Below, piece by piece: positions 26,360-35,083 of a stretch of 64,000 nt of DNA. This DNA is from Candidatus Methanocorpusculum faecipullorum (GTDB taxonomy: Archaea > Halobacteriota > Methanomicrobia > Methanomicrobiales > Methanocorpusculaceae). The stretch covers positions 1-64,000 of the forward strand of contig JAHLFR010000029.1 of the NCBI GenBank assembly GCA_018883755.1, in the 5' to 3' direction. A program made the translations under genes and the position numbers. The stretch's first letter is position 1. Every line of letters begins with the position of its first letter. The notes beneath the pieces are model-generated. The model saw nothing but the letters and a program-made list of their open reading frames with translations, searched no databases and was not told the DNA's origin.

Positions 26360-27226
26360 ATGGCAATTGGTATTGTAGAAAATTTGCGTAGTTCCTATGA
26401 CTACACAAATAAGTCACTAAACTCTTTCACCGATTGGGTAATCCTGATCACCATCACCATGCTGATGCTGGCAGGTGTGGTCCTGGTGGTCCTGGGTATC
26501 CTCGGTATGGCTGTAACCTCATTCACAACGGTTACTCCGGATGCAGTAACCGTGACACAGGTTCCGCTCTTTGATCCAGTAGGAGCAACAACCGTCACTG
26601 GAACTGAAACAACAGTGTCAGGAAGTTTCCCGTTGGCTGAACTGTTCGGCGGGGCATTTTCACTGGTTGCCATGGGTATCGGAGCAGTACTTTCCCTGGT
26701 CTTTGGTATTCTCTGGACCGGATTTATCCTCCGTGTGTACCGCGGCGGTGAACTGAAGCTTGGATCCTGGGGCAGAATGTTCCTTGACGGTCTGCTCGCA
26801 ACGATCATCTCGCTTCTGTACTGTATCCCGTATGTGATCATCTGTATCCTGCTGGCGTTCGGCCCGATGACCAACCCGACGTACGCTCTTATCGCCCTGA
26901 TTGTAGAGTTTATAGTGATACTGATCACCTCCATGGTACTGCTCATGGGACTGATCCGGTTTGCAAAGGAACAGCGGTTCGGTGCAGCATTCCAGATAAA
27001 GGAGCTGTTCAGCATCATTGGCACAATCGGATGGCTGCGGTATTTAGCAAACATTATCGTGATTGGCATTATTATGCTGGTCATCAGCGTAATTCTGCTG
27101 CTGATTCTCGGAATTGGATGGGTGCTGCTGCTTGTTCTGGTACCATTCCTGAGCATCTGGGAGGCAAAGTTCTTCGCCAACCTGTATGAATCAGCACTTC
27201 CTGCACCCGCAGCTGTTGAGGAATAA
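26360..27226 (+). CDS. DUF4013 family membrane protein, paralogue 1
   Basis: A 288-residue protein with about six membrane helices and very hydrophobic Ile/Leu-rich segments. The N-terminus AIGIVENLRSSYDYT and the C-terminal ANLYESA pattern are shared with the two genes that follow. An extra Thr/Val-rich loop (about 45-90) between the first two helices is missing from paralogues 2 and 3. The ATG at 26360 lies 9 bases after GAGGTG. Function of the family is unknown. The RFAKEQRFGAAFQ loop recurs in all three copies and is the most conserved cytoplasmic piece. Confidence 0.85.
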   Translation: MAIGIVENLRSSYDYTNKSLNSFTDWVILITITMLMLAGVVLVVLGILGMAVTSFTTVTPDAVTVTQVPLFDPVGATTVTGTETTVSGSFPLAELFGGAFSLVAMGIGAVLSLVFGILWTGFILRVYRGGELKLGSWGRMFLDGLLATIISLLYCIPYVIICILLAFGPMTNPTYALIALIVEFIVILITSMVLLMGLIRFAKEQRFGAAFQIKELFSIIGTIGWLRYLANIIVIGIIMLVISVILLLILGIGWVLLLVLVPFLSIWEAKFFANLYESALPAPAAVEE

Positions 27227-27292
27227 AATCCTCATTTTTGTTTTTGGCATTTTTTGTAAAGGATTTTTGTTTACTTCCCTCTGTTGCGGTAA

Positions 27293-27301
27293 CTATATAT
27301 G
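27293..27301 (+). promoter_or_regulatory. TATA box of DUF4013 gene 2
   Basis: CTATATATG, about 50 bp before the TTG start at 27344, which shows that this paralogue has its own promoter. Confidence 0.6.
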
Positions 27302-27343
27302 TGGCACGGCAGAATGTTTTCTACGTAATCGAGGTGGATGTTT

Positions 27344-27943
27344 TTGCCGGTATCTGTAACCGAAAATCTTGGCAGGTCCTTTCAGTATGCAAAGGATACG
27401 CTGTGCAGAACTTGGATAGAGTATGTGATTGTGTTTCTGTGTGCACTGATTCCGATTGTGAATCTGCTGACACTGCCGGGGTTTGTGGTCCGTGTGTTCC
27501 GGAATGAGTTTGCCCTGGGAAACTGGCTGATGCTCGTGATCGACAGTGTGAAGGCATTGATCATCACCGTTGTGTATCTGATTATTCCTACAGTCATCTC
27601 CGTTGTATTCGGAGCCGTTCTTGGACCGCGGAATATTGTTACACTTGCCGTTTCCTTTGTGGTCTGTCTGGTGTTTGTACTGTTGCTGATTATTGCTCTT
27701 GTCCGGTTTGCAAAGGGAGAGTTTGGAGATGCGTTCCAGATTGGCAGTGTTTTTGCAAAGATCAGCGAGATTGGCTGGCCCAACTATCTGATTGCGGTTC
27801 TTCTCGCCTACCTTATCCTGTGGGTGCTTGGAGCATTGTGCGGACTGCTGGGTGCCCTTGGCTGGCTGATCATGGCACTTCTGGTACCGTTTGTGCTGAT
27901 CGGTTTTGCCAGATACTACGCAAATCTGTATGAATCAGCCTGA
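27344..27943 (+). CDS. DUF4013 family membrane protein, paralogue 2
   Basis: A 199-residue membrane protein with about five helices. I choose TTG at 27344: GAGGTG ends 7 bases before it, and the resulting N-terminus (M)PVSVTENLGRSFQY aligns position by position with AIGIVENLRSSYDY and SIGIGENVSKSFDY of its neighbours. The ATG at 27338 is only one base after the SD. Conserved loop RFAKGEFGDAFQ and C-terminal ANLYESA are present. Function unknown. Confidence 0.82.
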   Translation: MPVSVTENLGRSFQYAKDTLCRTWIEYVIVFLCALIPIVNLLTLPGFVVRVFRNEFALGNWLMLVIDSVKALIITVVYLIIPTVISVVFGAVLGPRNIVTLAVSFVVCLVFVLLLIIALVRFAKGEFGDAFQIGSVFAKISEIGWPNYLIAVLLAYLILWVLGALCGLLGALGWLIMALLVPFVLIGFARYYANLYESA

Positions 27944-27960
27944 TTTCCGGAACACTTGGA

Positions 27961-27987
27961 GGGAAAACTGTCCATACAGTTTTTCCC
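27961..27987 (+). terminator. Hairpin terminator after DUF4013 gene 2
   Basis: GGGAAAACTGT pairs with ACAGTTTTTCCC (one bulged T) around a short loop, 17 bases after the stop codon and followed by T-rich sequence. Confidence 0.65.
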
Positions 27988-28196
27988 GGTATTTTCTCTT
28001 CGCGCATTTTTACCTAAAAAACGAATAATAGTTTGTCAATTGCCGAATAATTCATCAGATTTTTTCTAATTGTTGGAAATCCGTTCAGTTAGAGAGGATT
28101 TTTTGATACATTTTTTAAAATCGAAAAATCACGAAAATATTCATTTGTTTGCAAAACTGACGGGAACCTGCCGTTTGTCTGACGAGGGTATGAGTA

Positions 28197-28208
28197 AAAT
28201 ATATATAG
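28197..28208 (+). promoter_or_regulatory. TATA box of DUF4013 gene 3
   Basis: AAATATATATAG, about 52 bp before the ATG at 28254. The spacing matches that of the two preceding paralogues. Confidence 0.6.
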
Positions 28209-28253
28209 AAAGATGCAAATGTTATCTATAACCACAAAAAGAGGTGGAAACTT

Positions 28254-28916
28254 ATGTCTATTGGTATTGGAGAAAACGTAAGTAAGTCCTTCGACTATGC
28301 GAAGAACCGCCTGTTCGGAAACTGGGTCGACTGGCTGATTCTTATCATCCTGTGTATCATTCCGATCATTGGCTGGGTACTTATGCTCGGATTTGTCGCC
28401 CGTGTATACCGCGGCGGAGAAGCAAAGCTCGGCGAATGGATCAAGATGCTGATTGATGGTATCCTGCTGTGGATTATTGGTATTATTTACAGTATTGTAC
28501 CGTTCATCGTGCTGGTAATCTTCGGTGGTGCAGCACTGCTGAATCCGTTTGTCCTGATGGACCCCAATGCAGCAGAAACCGCTTTTGCAGGCATCAGTAT
28601 CATTGGTCTGATCATTGCACTGATCGTCTCCATCATCTTTGGCATTTTCGGATCCATTGCATCTGTCCGGTTTGCAAAGGAGGAAAGTCTGGGTGCAGCA
28701 TTCCAGCTCGGCGAGATCATTAACATCATCGGCAAAATCGGATGGATTCACTACATCCTGTCCGTGATTGTTCTTGCAATCATCTTTGCGGTGATTGGTT
28801 TCATCTGCGGACTGCTGACGATCATCCTGATTGGAATCATCCTGCTCCTGATCCTTATGCCGCTCCTGCTCATCTGGTCCGCACGGTTTGTTGCAAACCT
28901 CTACGAGTCCGCATAA
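28254..28916 (+). CDS. DUF4013 family membrane protein, paralogue 3
   Basis: A 220-residue protein with about five to six helices, RVYRGGEAKLGEW between helices two and three, RFAKEESLGAAFQ, and C-terminal ANLYESA. Start ATG lies 7 bases after GAGGTG (28241-28246). The three-gene tandem family shares promoter, SD spacing and architecture. Function unknown; envelope or stress role is only a guess. Confidence 0.87.
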   Translation: MSIGIGENVSKSFDYAKNRLFGNWVDWLILIILCIIPIIGWVLMLGFVARVYRGGEAKLGEWIKMLIDGILLWIIGIIYSIVPFIVLVIFGGAALLNPFVLMDPNAAETAFAGISIIGLIIALIVSIIFGIFGSIASVRFAKEESLGAAFQLGEIINIIGKIGWIHYILSVIVLAIIFAVIGFICGLLTIILIGIILLLILMPLLLIWSARFVANLYESA

Positions 28917-28992
28917 GCAGGATTGCAAATAACCCTTTTTTCTTTCCGGTTCCCAGCGTAAATTATAAACGTGGACAGGACGATTTTAGAGT

Positions 28993-29466
28993 ATGAACTA
29001 CAAACTTGTGACCGTGTGTGTCCTGCTTCTTGCAGCTCTGGTTTTTGTAGCGGGATGTGTTGATTCCAACGACCCCTCAGAAACACCTACACCAACACCA
29101 ACGGTAACGCCGACGGTCAACCCAGACTTCAGTCTGACCCCCGGACCCACCGATGAGTTCCCGGCAGGAAAGGATGTAACAGTACAGATTGGCCGTGACT
29201 CGAACAAACCAACCATCACCGCAACCTATGCCGGTGGTAAGGGTACAAACCAGGTCAGCAGAATCGAGGTTACCCTCTACCGTGCTGATGACAGCCAGAT
29301 CATTACCCAGCAGTTTGGCAAAGAGCCAAAGATCGGAACTGAACTGGTCTTTGAGGGATCCTCCACACCCTCTACAAGCGACCGTGTAAAGGTTGTTGCC
29401 TATTACTACTCCGGCGAGGTTGTGGTTGTAAGCGATGATCTCTATACCTACAAGAACAGAACGTAA
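28993..29466 (+). CDS. Putative lipoprotein
   Basis: A 157-residue exported protein: signal helix VTVCVLLLAALVFV, lipobox VAGC, a Thr/Pro linker (ETPTPTPTVTPTV), then a domain of about 110 residues with beta-strand patterns (IEVTLYRADDSQ, VVAYYYSGEVVVVSDD). The layout is a lipid-anchored surface domain on a spacer, common in methanogens. No enzymatic motif. A TATA-like AAATTATAAAC lies about 30 bp upstream. Confidence 0.85.
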   Translation: MNYKLVTVCVLLLAALVFVAGCVDSNDPSETPTPTPTVTPTVNPDFSLTPGPTDEFPAGKDVTVQIGRDSNKPTITATYAGGKGTNQVSRIEVTLYRADDSQIITQQFGKEPKIGTELVFEGSSTPSTSDRVKVVAYYYSGEVVVVSDDLYTYKNRT

Positions 29467-29483
29467 AACAAAAAAAATTATTT

Positions 29484-30161
29484 TTATTCTTTTTTGAGCC
29501 AGGTTATCAGAAGGCCGTCATCGATTTTCTCAACATCTTTGAGAGTAAGACGGGTGAATCCTTCGCTGCGGGTAAATCCAAAGCCGTCCACAAATGTGGG
29601 GGCATCTGCACCGCCGATGATCAGTGCCCCTACATAGATGCGGATCTCATCAAAGAGCCGCTGACTGGTAAATGACCACAGAAGCGTGGCCCCGCCTTCC
29701 ACCATGAGTTTTCGAACACCCATCTCCCCGAGTTTGTCCAGAACAATGTTGAGATCCACTTTGTTGGTTCCGGCAGTAATCACGGTTGCCTTCTTTGCAA
29801 GAGCTGCGATACGATCTGCAGGTGCGGACGTTGCAACAAAAATCACCCGCTGGCCGGTCCCTTTCTTGAACATGTCCCCGTCCGGCGGCATCCGTGCCTG
29901 ACTGTCGATGACAACACGCATCGGCTGTTCCGGTTTTCCGGCAGCAGCACGCTCCGCAATCAGATCAGGATTTTTAAGACGAAGCGAGGAGTCATCAGCG
30001 AGAATGGTTCCGATACCAACCATAACTGCATCGCAGTCTGCCCTCAGACGGTCCACACGTGCAAAGTCCTGATCGCCTGAAATTTTGGTCTGCCGGTGCT
30101 CTTTGGTGGATATTTTCCCGTCAGCACTCATTGCGGCATTGATGATGACGTAGGGACGCAT
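29484..30161 (-). CDS. 2,5-diamino-6-(ribosylamino)pyrimidinone 5'-phosphate reductase
   Basis: A 225-residue RibD C-terminal-domain protein (INAAMSADGKIST, RLRADCDAVMVGIGTILADD, LMVEGGATL). In archaea this stand-alone reductase acts on the first intermediate of riboflavin synthesis, ahead of deamination, so it supports FMN/FAD and the deazaflavin F420 of methanogenesis. Length agrees with the archaeal enzyme. It faces the lipoprotein gene and is divergent from the SelB-like gene. Confidence 0.9.
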   Translation of the reverse strand: MRPYVIINAAMSADGKISTKEHRQTKISGDQDFARVDRLRADCDAVMVGIGTILADDSSLRLKNPDLIAERAAAGKPEQPMRVVIDSQARMPPDGDMFKKGTGQRVIFVATSAPADRIAALAKKATVITAGTNKVDLNIVLDKLGEMGVRKLMVEGGATLLWSFTSQRLFDEIRIYVGALIIGGADAPTFVDGFGFTRSEGFTRLTLKDVEKIDDGLLITWLKKE

Positions 30162-30343
30162 GTATGTCCCTTTGTGTTTGAGGGATATATACGTTGCAGG
30201 TTTGGGAAACTACGGGATCAAGATCGAAGAAGAGAAAAGACAAACATTCTGTACTCCGCTCTCTGTTTTAGAGAAGAGGACTCTGTTCCAACTGGACGAT
30301 CATTGAAAGAGTTAATCCCCCGCAACGTCCAATACATACGGAT

Positions 30344-31309
30344 ATGCCAAACCTGACAGTTGCAGTCCTTGCTCCCAACGGATATGCCCGGGATATCGGG
30401 AAAAAGGGAACAAGCACCGATATTACCTTCTATAACCTGAAAAAAGGACACGATACCGTTACACTGCTGGAACCAACCCGCTATCCGGACAGACTTGCCC
30501 CGCTGTTTTACGTGGTCTCCATGGCACACGAGGCAATTGTCGTCGTGGAAGAGATCAACCCCATGTTTGCGGAGTGGGTGCTGATTCTTGACTGTGCAGG
30601 TGTCTCCAAAGGGACCATCATCCTGAAAAACTACATTCAGCCCTCAGACATTGCGCCGCTGATCAAAGGTACGGTTCTTGAAGGATACGAGATCTGTGAG
30701 GAGGATTTCATTACCCTGTCCGCAAACCTTCTTGCCCGTGCAGCAGCACAGCCGGAGATCGAGCCCAAAGAGGGATCGGTCGGAACCGTACCGGTTGATC
30801 ATCACTTCAATGTGCGGGGTATCGGAACCGTCATTCTCGGCTGCGTGGCAGACGGCTGGATCAAAAAGCATGACAAAGTACGGGTTGAGCCGATCGGCAA
30901 AACCGCACAGATCCGATCAGTACAGAAACACGACGATGACTTCGCCTGGGCATACGCTGGAGACCGTGTCGGATGTGCACTGAAGGATATCGAAGCCGAG
31001 GATCTGGACCGCGGATTTGTTCTTACAACGGATCCGCAGGTGAAAAGCTCCACAACGATCACAGCACCCGCAGAGCTGGTGAAGTACTGGCCTGCAGCAG
31101 TAAAAGAGCAGATGGTCATCTCGGTTGGTCACTGGATGCAGTTCCTTGCCGCACGGGTGACCGCAGTGGACAATGGTTCTGACTGGCACAAACCAGTGCT
31201 TACCATTGAGATGGAAACCCCGCTTGTCTACAAACCGGGAGACAAGGCGGTTCTGCACTATCTGGACGGAGGAAAACTCCGGATTATGGGAACAATTATT
31301 CTTCCCTAA
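30344..31309 (+). CDS. EF-Tu/SelB-like protein lacking GTPase motifs
   Basis: A 321-residue protein. The C-terminal two thirds resemble EF-Tu domain 2 and 3 (VPVDHHFNVRGIGTVILG, VRVEPIGKTAQIRSVQKHDDD, PGDKAVLHYLDGGKLRIMG). In the N-terminal G-domain the P-loop is replaced by NGYARDIGKKGTSTD with no GHVDHGKT, and neither DxxG nor NKxD is visible. It is therefore probably not an active GTPase. Similar proteins occur in methanogens beside true SelB and EF-1A. A role in translation is inference. Confidence 0.8.
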   Translation: MPNLTVAVLAPNGYARDIGKKGTSTDITFYNLKKGHDTVTLLEPTRYPDRLAPLFYVVSMAHEAIVVVEEINPMFAEWVLILDCAGVSKGTIILKNYIQPSDIAPLIKGTVLEGYEICEEDFITLSANLLARAAAQPEIEPKEGSVGTVPVDHHFNVRGIGTVILGCVADGWIKKHDKVRVEPIGKTAQIRSVQKHDDDFAWAYAGDRVGCALKDIEAEDLDRGFVLTTDPQVKSSTTITAPAELVKYWPAAVKEQMVISVGHWMQFLAARVTAVDNGSDWHKPVLTIEMETPLVYKPGDKAVLHYLDGGKLRIMGTIILP

Positions 31310-31394
31310 CCTTTTTTTCTACTCTAAAAATAGTCGGCGTCCTCCGCACCCACACACTCATATTCTCCCGGCAACAAACTAACAGACACAACAC

Positions 31395-34211
31395 ATGTCC
31401 ACCGCCGAATACCGCTATCATCTCGCAGAATTTCCCGCGCCGAATGTTTCTGTCCGCCACATCACCCTGACCTTTGACATCACCGAAACCCAAACCCGCG
31501 TTATCGCCGAAACCACTTTTCTCTCCCTCGTAAACAGTCTTACCACCCTCACCCTCAACGCAAAAAATCTGGAGATCCTTAAAGTCCGCATCAATGGAAG
31601 AACAGCCCGTTACCGGTATGAAGGCGATATCCTTGAAGTGACGCTGCCCCATCACGCTCACCGAGGTGCACACATCACACTATGGACTGAAACCATCTGC
31701 CGTCCGACCGCCAACATCCTTGAAGGACTTTACTATGATACAACCCCAAAAGGACTTCCCAAAACCCAGATTACCCAGTGCCAGCAGTGGGGGTTCCAGC
31801 GCATTGCCCCCTGTATCGACGATATGCGGGCAAAAAGCACCTGGACCACCACCATCATCGCAGACAACCGGTACACCAACCTCATTAGCAACGGAAACAT
31901 CAAAACCCCGCGTGCCCCGTACGACAAAAACCGTGACATCATCACCTACCAAAACGATCATCCCATGCCCCCGTACCTGTTCTTCCTCGGCGTTGGCACC
32001 TGGGATACCTTCACCCGCATCCTCGAATACCCTGACGGTAAAACAGTACGTCTCGAACTCCTCGTACCCCAGGGAACTGCCCCCGAGAACGCCGCAGCAT
32101 CCCTTGAGATCCTTGCCGACAGCATTCTCTGGACATATCTTTTCACCGGCCCGGAACGTTACGAGTCCACTGACGTCAGGCTTGAGATCTACCGGCTCTG
32201 CAAAACCCGTGACAAAATTGTTGCCGACAACCCGGAGGATCCGGAAGCTGCACTGACACCCATCCGCCGCCAGATTTCCCGTCTTGCAGCGGATCTTATC
32301 TTCGGATACCAGTATCCGTATGAGGTGTACCGTGAAATCTCCATGCAGAACTCAGACTTTGGCGGCATGGAAAACACCGGCAACACCACAATTATCCAGA
32401 GCCGCATCGTTCCGGGTCCAGAGATTACCGATCCCGCGTATGAGTATCTCTTCGGGGTCAAGCAGCACGAATTTTACCACAACCTCAACGGATCCAGCGT
32501 CACCGGCGATACACCCTTCTCCATCTGGCTCAATGAGGCTGTCACGGTTATGATTGAGGATGACTATCTCTCCTTCCTTTTTGGTGCAGACTACATCCGC
32601 CTGCAAAATATCCTTCAGATCTATACCCCAGGTACCGGTACCTTTTCCCTTGATACTGGTGCTGCAGCAATGCCCATACAGCCTGAAGGGTTCAACGATC
32701 CAAACGATCTTATCACCTCCGTCACCTATGTCAAAGCCCCTGAGTTTACCCGCATGATCCAGACAATACTGGGAAAGCGTGCCTTCTCCTGGGCACTTGA
32801 TCTGTATCACCGTAAGTTTGCGGGCAGGAATGCCTCCCCGAATGACTGGCTTGAGACCATGGGGTCCATCGGAAAAATTGACTTCTCCACCATGGCAGGC
32901 CGCTGGCTCACACAGACCGGCTACCCAACCGTCACCGCAACGGCCTCATACAACCCCGAGGAACAAACTGCCGAGATTACAGTTGAACAGACCGGATTCG
33001 GGGATCAGGATCCCTGGATCTTCCCTCTCGTAGGAACCCTGCTCACCGACAAAGGAAACACCGTTGCAGAGATCTTTGAAAAAATCGACGGGGCGCACCA
33101 GACATTTTCTGTCCCGTGTGCCGGAGCTTTTGCTGCTGCATCCTGGAACCCCGGCCACGCTGCCTACATCCGCATCAACAGTACCGCATCAGACGACGAA
33201 CTGTACCTCCTGCTCAAGTATGATACAGATACCGTCAGCAGATTCCTTGCATGGCAGACACTGGTAGATCGTGAGATGTACAAACTCTGCAGCGATCCTG
33301 CGGCAGTCCCTGATCCGCGTCTTGTCAACTGGTACATTGAGACATTGACCAATAATACCAAAATGCAAAGTACCGGTGTTCTTCCCCTGACCATCTTTGA
33401 GTACACAAGCGATCCCGCCTACTCCTACTGTTATACCATCCTCCACGCAGCAAAACAGCGTATCCTACGATCGGTGTCCGAAACCCTGGGAAAGACACGC
33501 CTCAATGTACTCTACACCACCTACAACCTCCCGGAACGTCAAACCACAACACCGGTGGAACTTGCACGTATCTTCAAAGCACGGGCAGTGAAGAATCTGA
33601 TCCTTACCCATCTCGCAGCCTTTGACACACCTGATGTTCACGAGATTCTCAAAACAGCCTGCCAAACCACGACCTGCGCTACCGATCGGACGCTTTCCCT
33701 CACGCTGTACCTCTCAAGTTCCGCACCTGACAGGTTGGATCTCCTGAAGACAGAACTCACCCGGGCAAAAGCCGACCCGGTTGCCTGGGAGAACTTCCTT
33801 GCAGCCGTTGCCGCGTCCTCCTCGCCTGATACAGTACGCTATCTCAGATACATCGAACAGAGTGGAAACCTCCACATTGAACAGGCAGGAGAAAGCAGAT
33901 CCCTCTACCTCCGGTTTGCTGCAAACCGCAAGATCTCCCTTGAAACCGGTGAGGGACGCGAGTTTCTATCAGACTCTCTCACCACCCTTGCCCGGGTTAA
34001 CGAGTACATCTCAACCGGCATTCTCAACGTCTTCTCCCATCTTGACAGCTATGAAGACACCGTCCGTGATGCGTGTTTTGCCATTCTTACCAACCTGATA
34101 AACACCGTTCCCGAGACCGAGGCTCCGTCCGTCATCCGTACCGCACGCCGCATTCTTCAGAAAAGTCCGAAAGCCAAAGAAGCATATGATCAGGCGCACC
34201 GGAGTACGTAA
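31395..34211 (+). CDS. M1 family aminopeptidase
   Basis: A 938-residue gluzincin. GGMEN (323-327), which binds the free N-terminus, and zinc motif HEFYH (358-362) with Glu 381 in WLNEA give the full catalytic set. An N-terminal beta domain precedes and a long helical C-terminal domain (about 500-938) follows, as in aminopeptidase N. No signal peptide, so it is cytosolic and probably trims peptides leaving the proteasome. The HEFYHNLNG sequence departs from the common HELAHQWFG, so specificity may differ. Confidence 0.92.
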   Translation: MSTAEYRYHLAEFPAPNVSVRHITLTFDITETQTRVIAETTFLSLVNSLTTLTLNAKNLEILKVRINGRTARYRYEGDILEVTLPHHAHRGAHITLWTETICRPTANILEGLYYDTTPKGLPKTQITQCQQWGFQRIAPCIDDMRAKSTWTTTIIADNRYTNLISNGNIKTPRAPYDKNRDIITYQNDHPMPPYLFFLGVGTWDTFTRILEYPDGKTVRLELLVPQGTAPENAAASLEILADSILWTYLFTGPERYESTDVRLEIYRLCKTRDKIVADNPEDPEAALTPIRRQISRLAADLIFGYQYPYEVYREISMQNSDFGGMENTGNTTIIQSRIVPGPEITDPAYEYLFGVKQHEFYHNLNGSSVTGDTPFSIWLNEAVTVMIEDDYLSFLFGADYIRLQNILQIYTPGTGTFSLDTGAAAMPIQPEGFNDPNDLITSVTYVKAPEFTRMIQTILGKRAFSWALDLYHRKFAGRNASPNDWLETMGSIGKIDFSTMAGRWLTQTGYPTVTATASYNPEEQTAEITVEQTGFGDQDPWIFPLVGTLLTDKGNTVAEIFEKIDGAHQTFSVPCAGAFAAASWNPGHAAYIRINSTASDDELYLLLKYDTDTVSRFLAWQTLVDREMYKLCSDPAAVPDPRLVNWYIETLTNNTKMQSTGVLPLTIFEYTSDPAYSYCYTILHAAKQRILRSVSETLGKTRLNVLYTTYNLPERQTTTPVELARIFKARAVKNLILTHLAAFDTPDVHEILKTACQTTTCATDRTLSLTLYLSSSAPDRLDLLKTELTRAKADPVAWENFLAAVAASSSPDTVRYLRYIEQSGNLHIEQAGESRSLYLRFAANRKISLETGEGREFLSDSLTTLARVNEYISTGILNVFSHLDSYEDTVRDACFAILTNLINTVPETEAPSVIRTARRILQKSPKAKEAYDQAHRST

Positions 34212-34537
34212 GCAGCAGAACGCCGCATATGGCTTGCCCGTATAAATATGAAAGGGCGCAGCGTCCCTGAAAACCGTATTTTTTTATTCACGTCACATCC
34301 TGCCAATTTTGATTTTGAATGATATACTCATTTAAAATTGAAATTTATTAGTAAATAAGCAACAGAATTGAAATTTAAGCAAATAAAGTTAGTAGAAATC
34401 ATTTTTGACAATTTTACACGGATATTTTCAGCAGGTATCTTTAAATATGCTGGGGCAGACCTATTATTATCCAAAGCATCCCGGCAGGAAACTGTGTGGG
34501 TCGGAACTTTGAGAAGTATGGAGAATAGCCCTGATCT
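34212..34537. other. 326-bp AT-rich intergenic region
   Basis: A hairpin-like AGGGCGCAGCGTCCCT with a following T-run (34252-34285) may terminate the aminopeptidase mRNA. A low-GC segment with imperfect repeats of AATTGAAATTTA follows (34337-34376). A TATA-like CTTTAAATATG is at 34439-34449, and a 7-codon upstream ORF is at 34518-34541. Confidence 0.55.
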
Positions 34538-34541
34538 ATGA
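34518..34541 (+). CDS. Possible 7-residue upstream peptide (MENSPDL)
   Basis: ATG at 34518 follows GAGAAG and reads seven codons to a TGA that overlaps the ATG of the SpeD-like gene (ATGA). Such a junction would couple translation of the enzyme to the peptide. Seven codons carry little statistical weight. Confidence 0.3.
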   Translation: MENSPDL

Positions 34542-34954
34542 AACAGATGATAGCAAATGGCATGACTGACACCGAGGTCATTGCAAAGTTTAAGGAAGAG
34601 AACTGCTGGGGGCTCTGTACCTCAATCGATCTCAAGGACTGTGATCCAGCAGCGATTCGCGATGCAGACAAAATCCATCAGTTTGTCCTTGAGCTCGCAG
34701 ATGTTATCGAGATGCACCGGTTCGGCGAGCCCCAGATAATTCATTTCGGCGCCAGTGACCGCGTTGCCGGCTACTCAATGACCCAGTTAATCGAAACCTC
34801 TCTTCTCTCTGCACACTTCGTAAACGAAACCAACTCCGCATACATCGACATCTTCAGCTGCAAAGAGTATCCGCCAAGTGTTGCCGCAGAGTTCAGCAAG
34901 AAATTCTTCGGTGCAAAAGACATGAATACCACAGTATTCTTCCGCACAATCTGA
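34538..34954 (+). CDS. SpeD-family pyruvoyl-dependent decarboxylase homologue
   Basis: A 138-residue protein aligned to class 1B AdoMet decarboxylase proenzymes. With a constant offset of 25, the residues Ser 55, Ser 63, His 68 and Cys 83 that I recall for the Thermotoga enzyme map to Ser 80, Ser 88, His 93 and Cys 108. So self-cleavage before Ser 88 to form the pyruvoyl group is plausible. The adenine-stacking Trp (position 70 there) is Val 95, and the usual Glu before the cleaved Ser is Thr 87. Relatives with altered pockets act on arginine or ornithine, so AdoMet should not be assumed. Confidence 0.75.
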   Translation: MKQMIANGMTDTEVIAKFKEENCWGLCTSIDLKDCDPAAIRDADKIHQFVLELADVIEMHRFGEPQIIHFGASDRVAGYSMTQLIETSLLSAHFVNETNSAYIDIFSCKEYPPSVAAEFSKKFFGAKDMNTTVFFRTI

Positions 34955-35083
34955 TTTTCACGGGAGAATCTTTTTCTTTTTTGTACAACTGTTACAGGGG
35001 AAGCACTTTCAGACCGCATGGTCCCCGGTTTATCCCTTCACCTTGCAAAAGGGTATCTGAGTACTATGACAGAGGTGATGCGC

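Larger units (their letters stand above)
27944..28253. other. 310-bp AT-rich intergenic region between paralogues 2 and 3
   Basis: It holds a strong terminator hairpin (27961-27987), a long AT-rich stretch without genes, one near-perfect CdrS-type box TGTCTGACG (28176-28184), and the promoter of paralogue 3 with TATA at 28197-28208. Confidence 0.6.
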
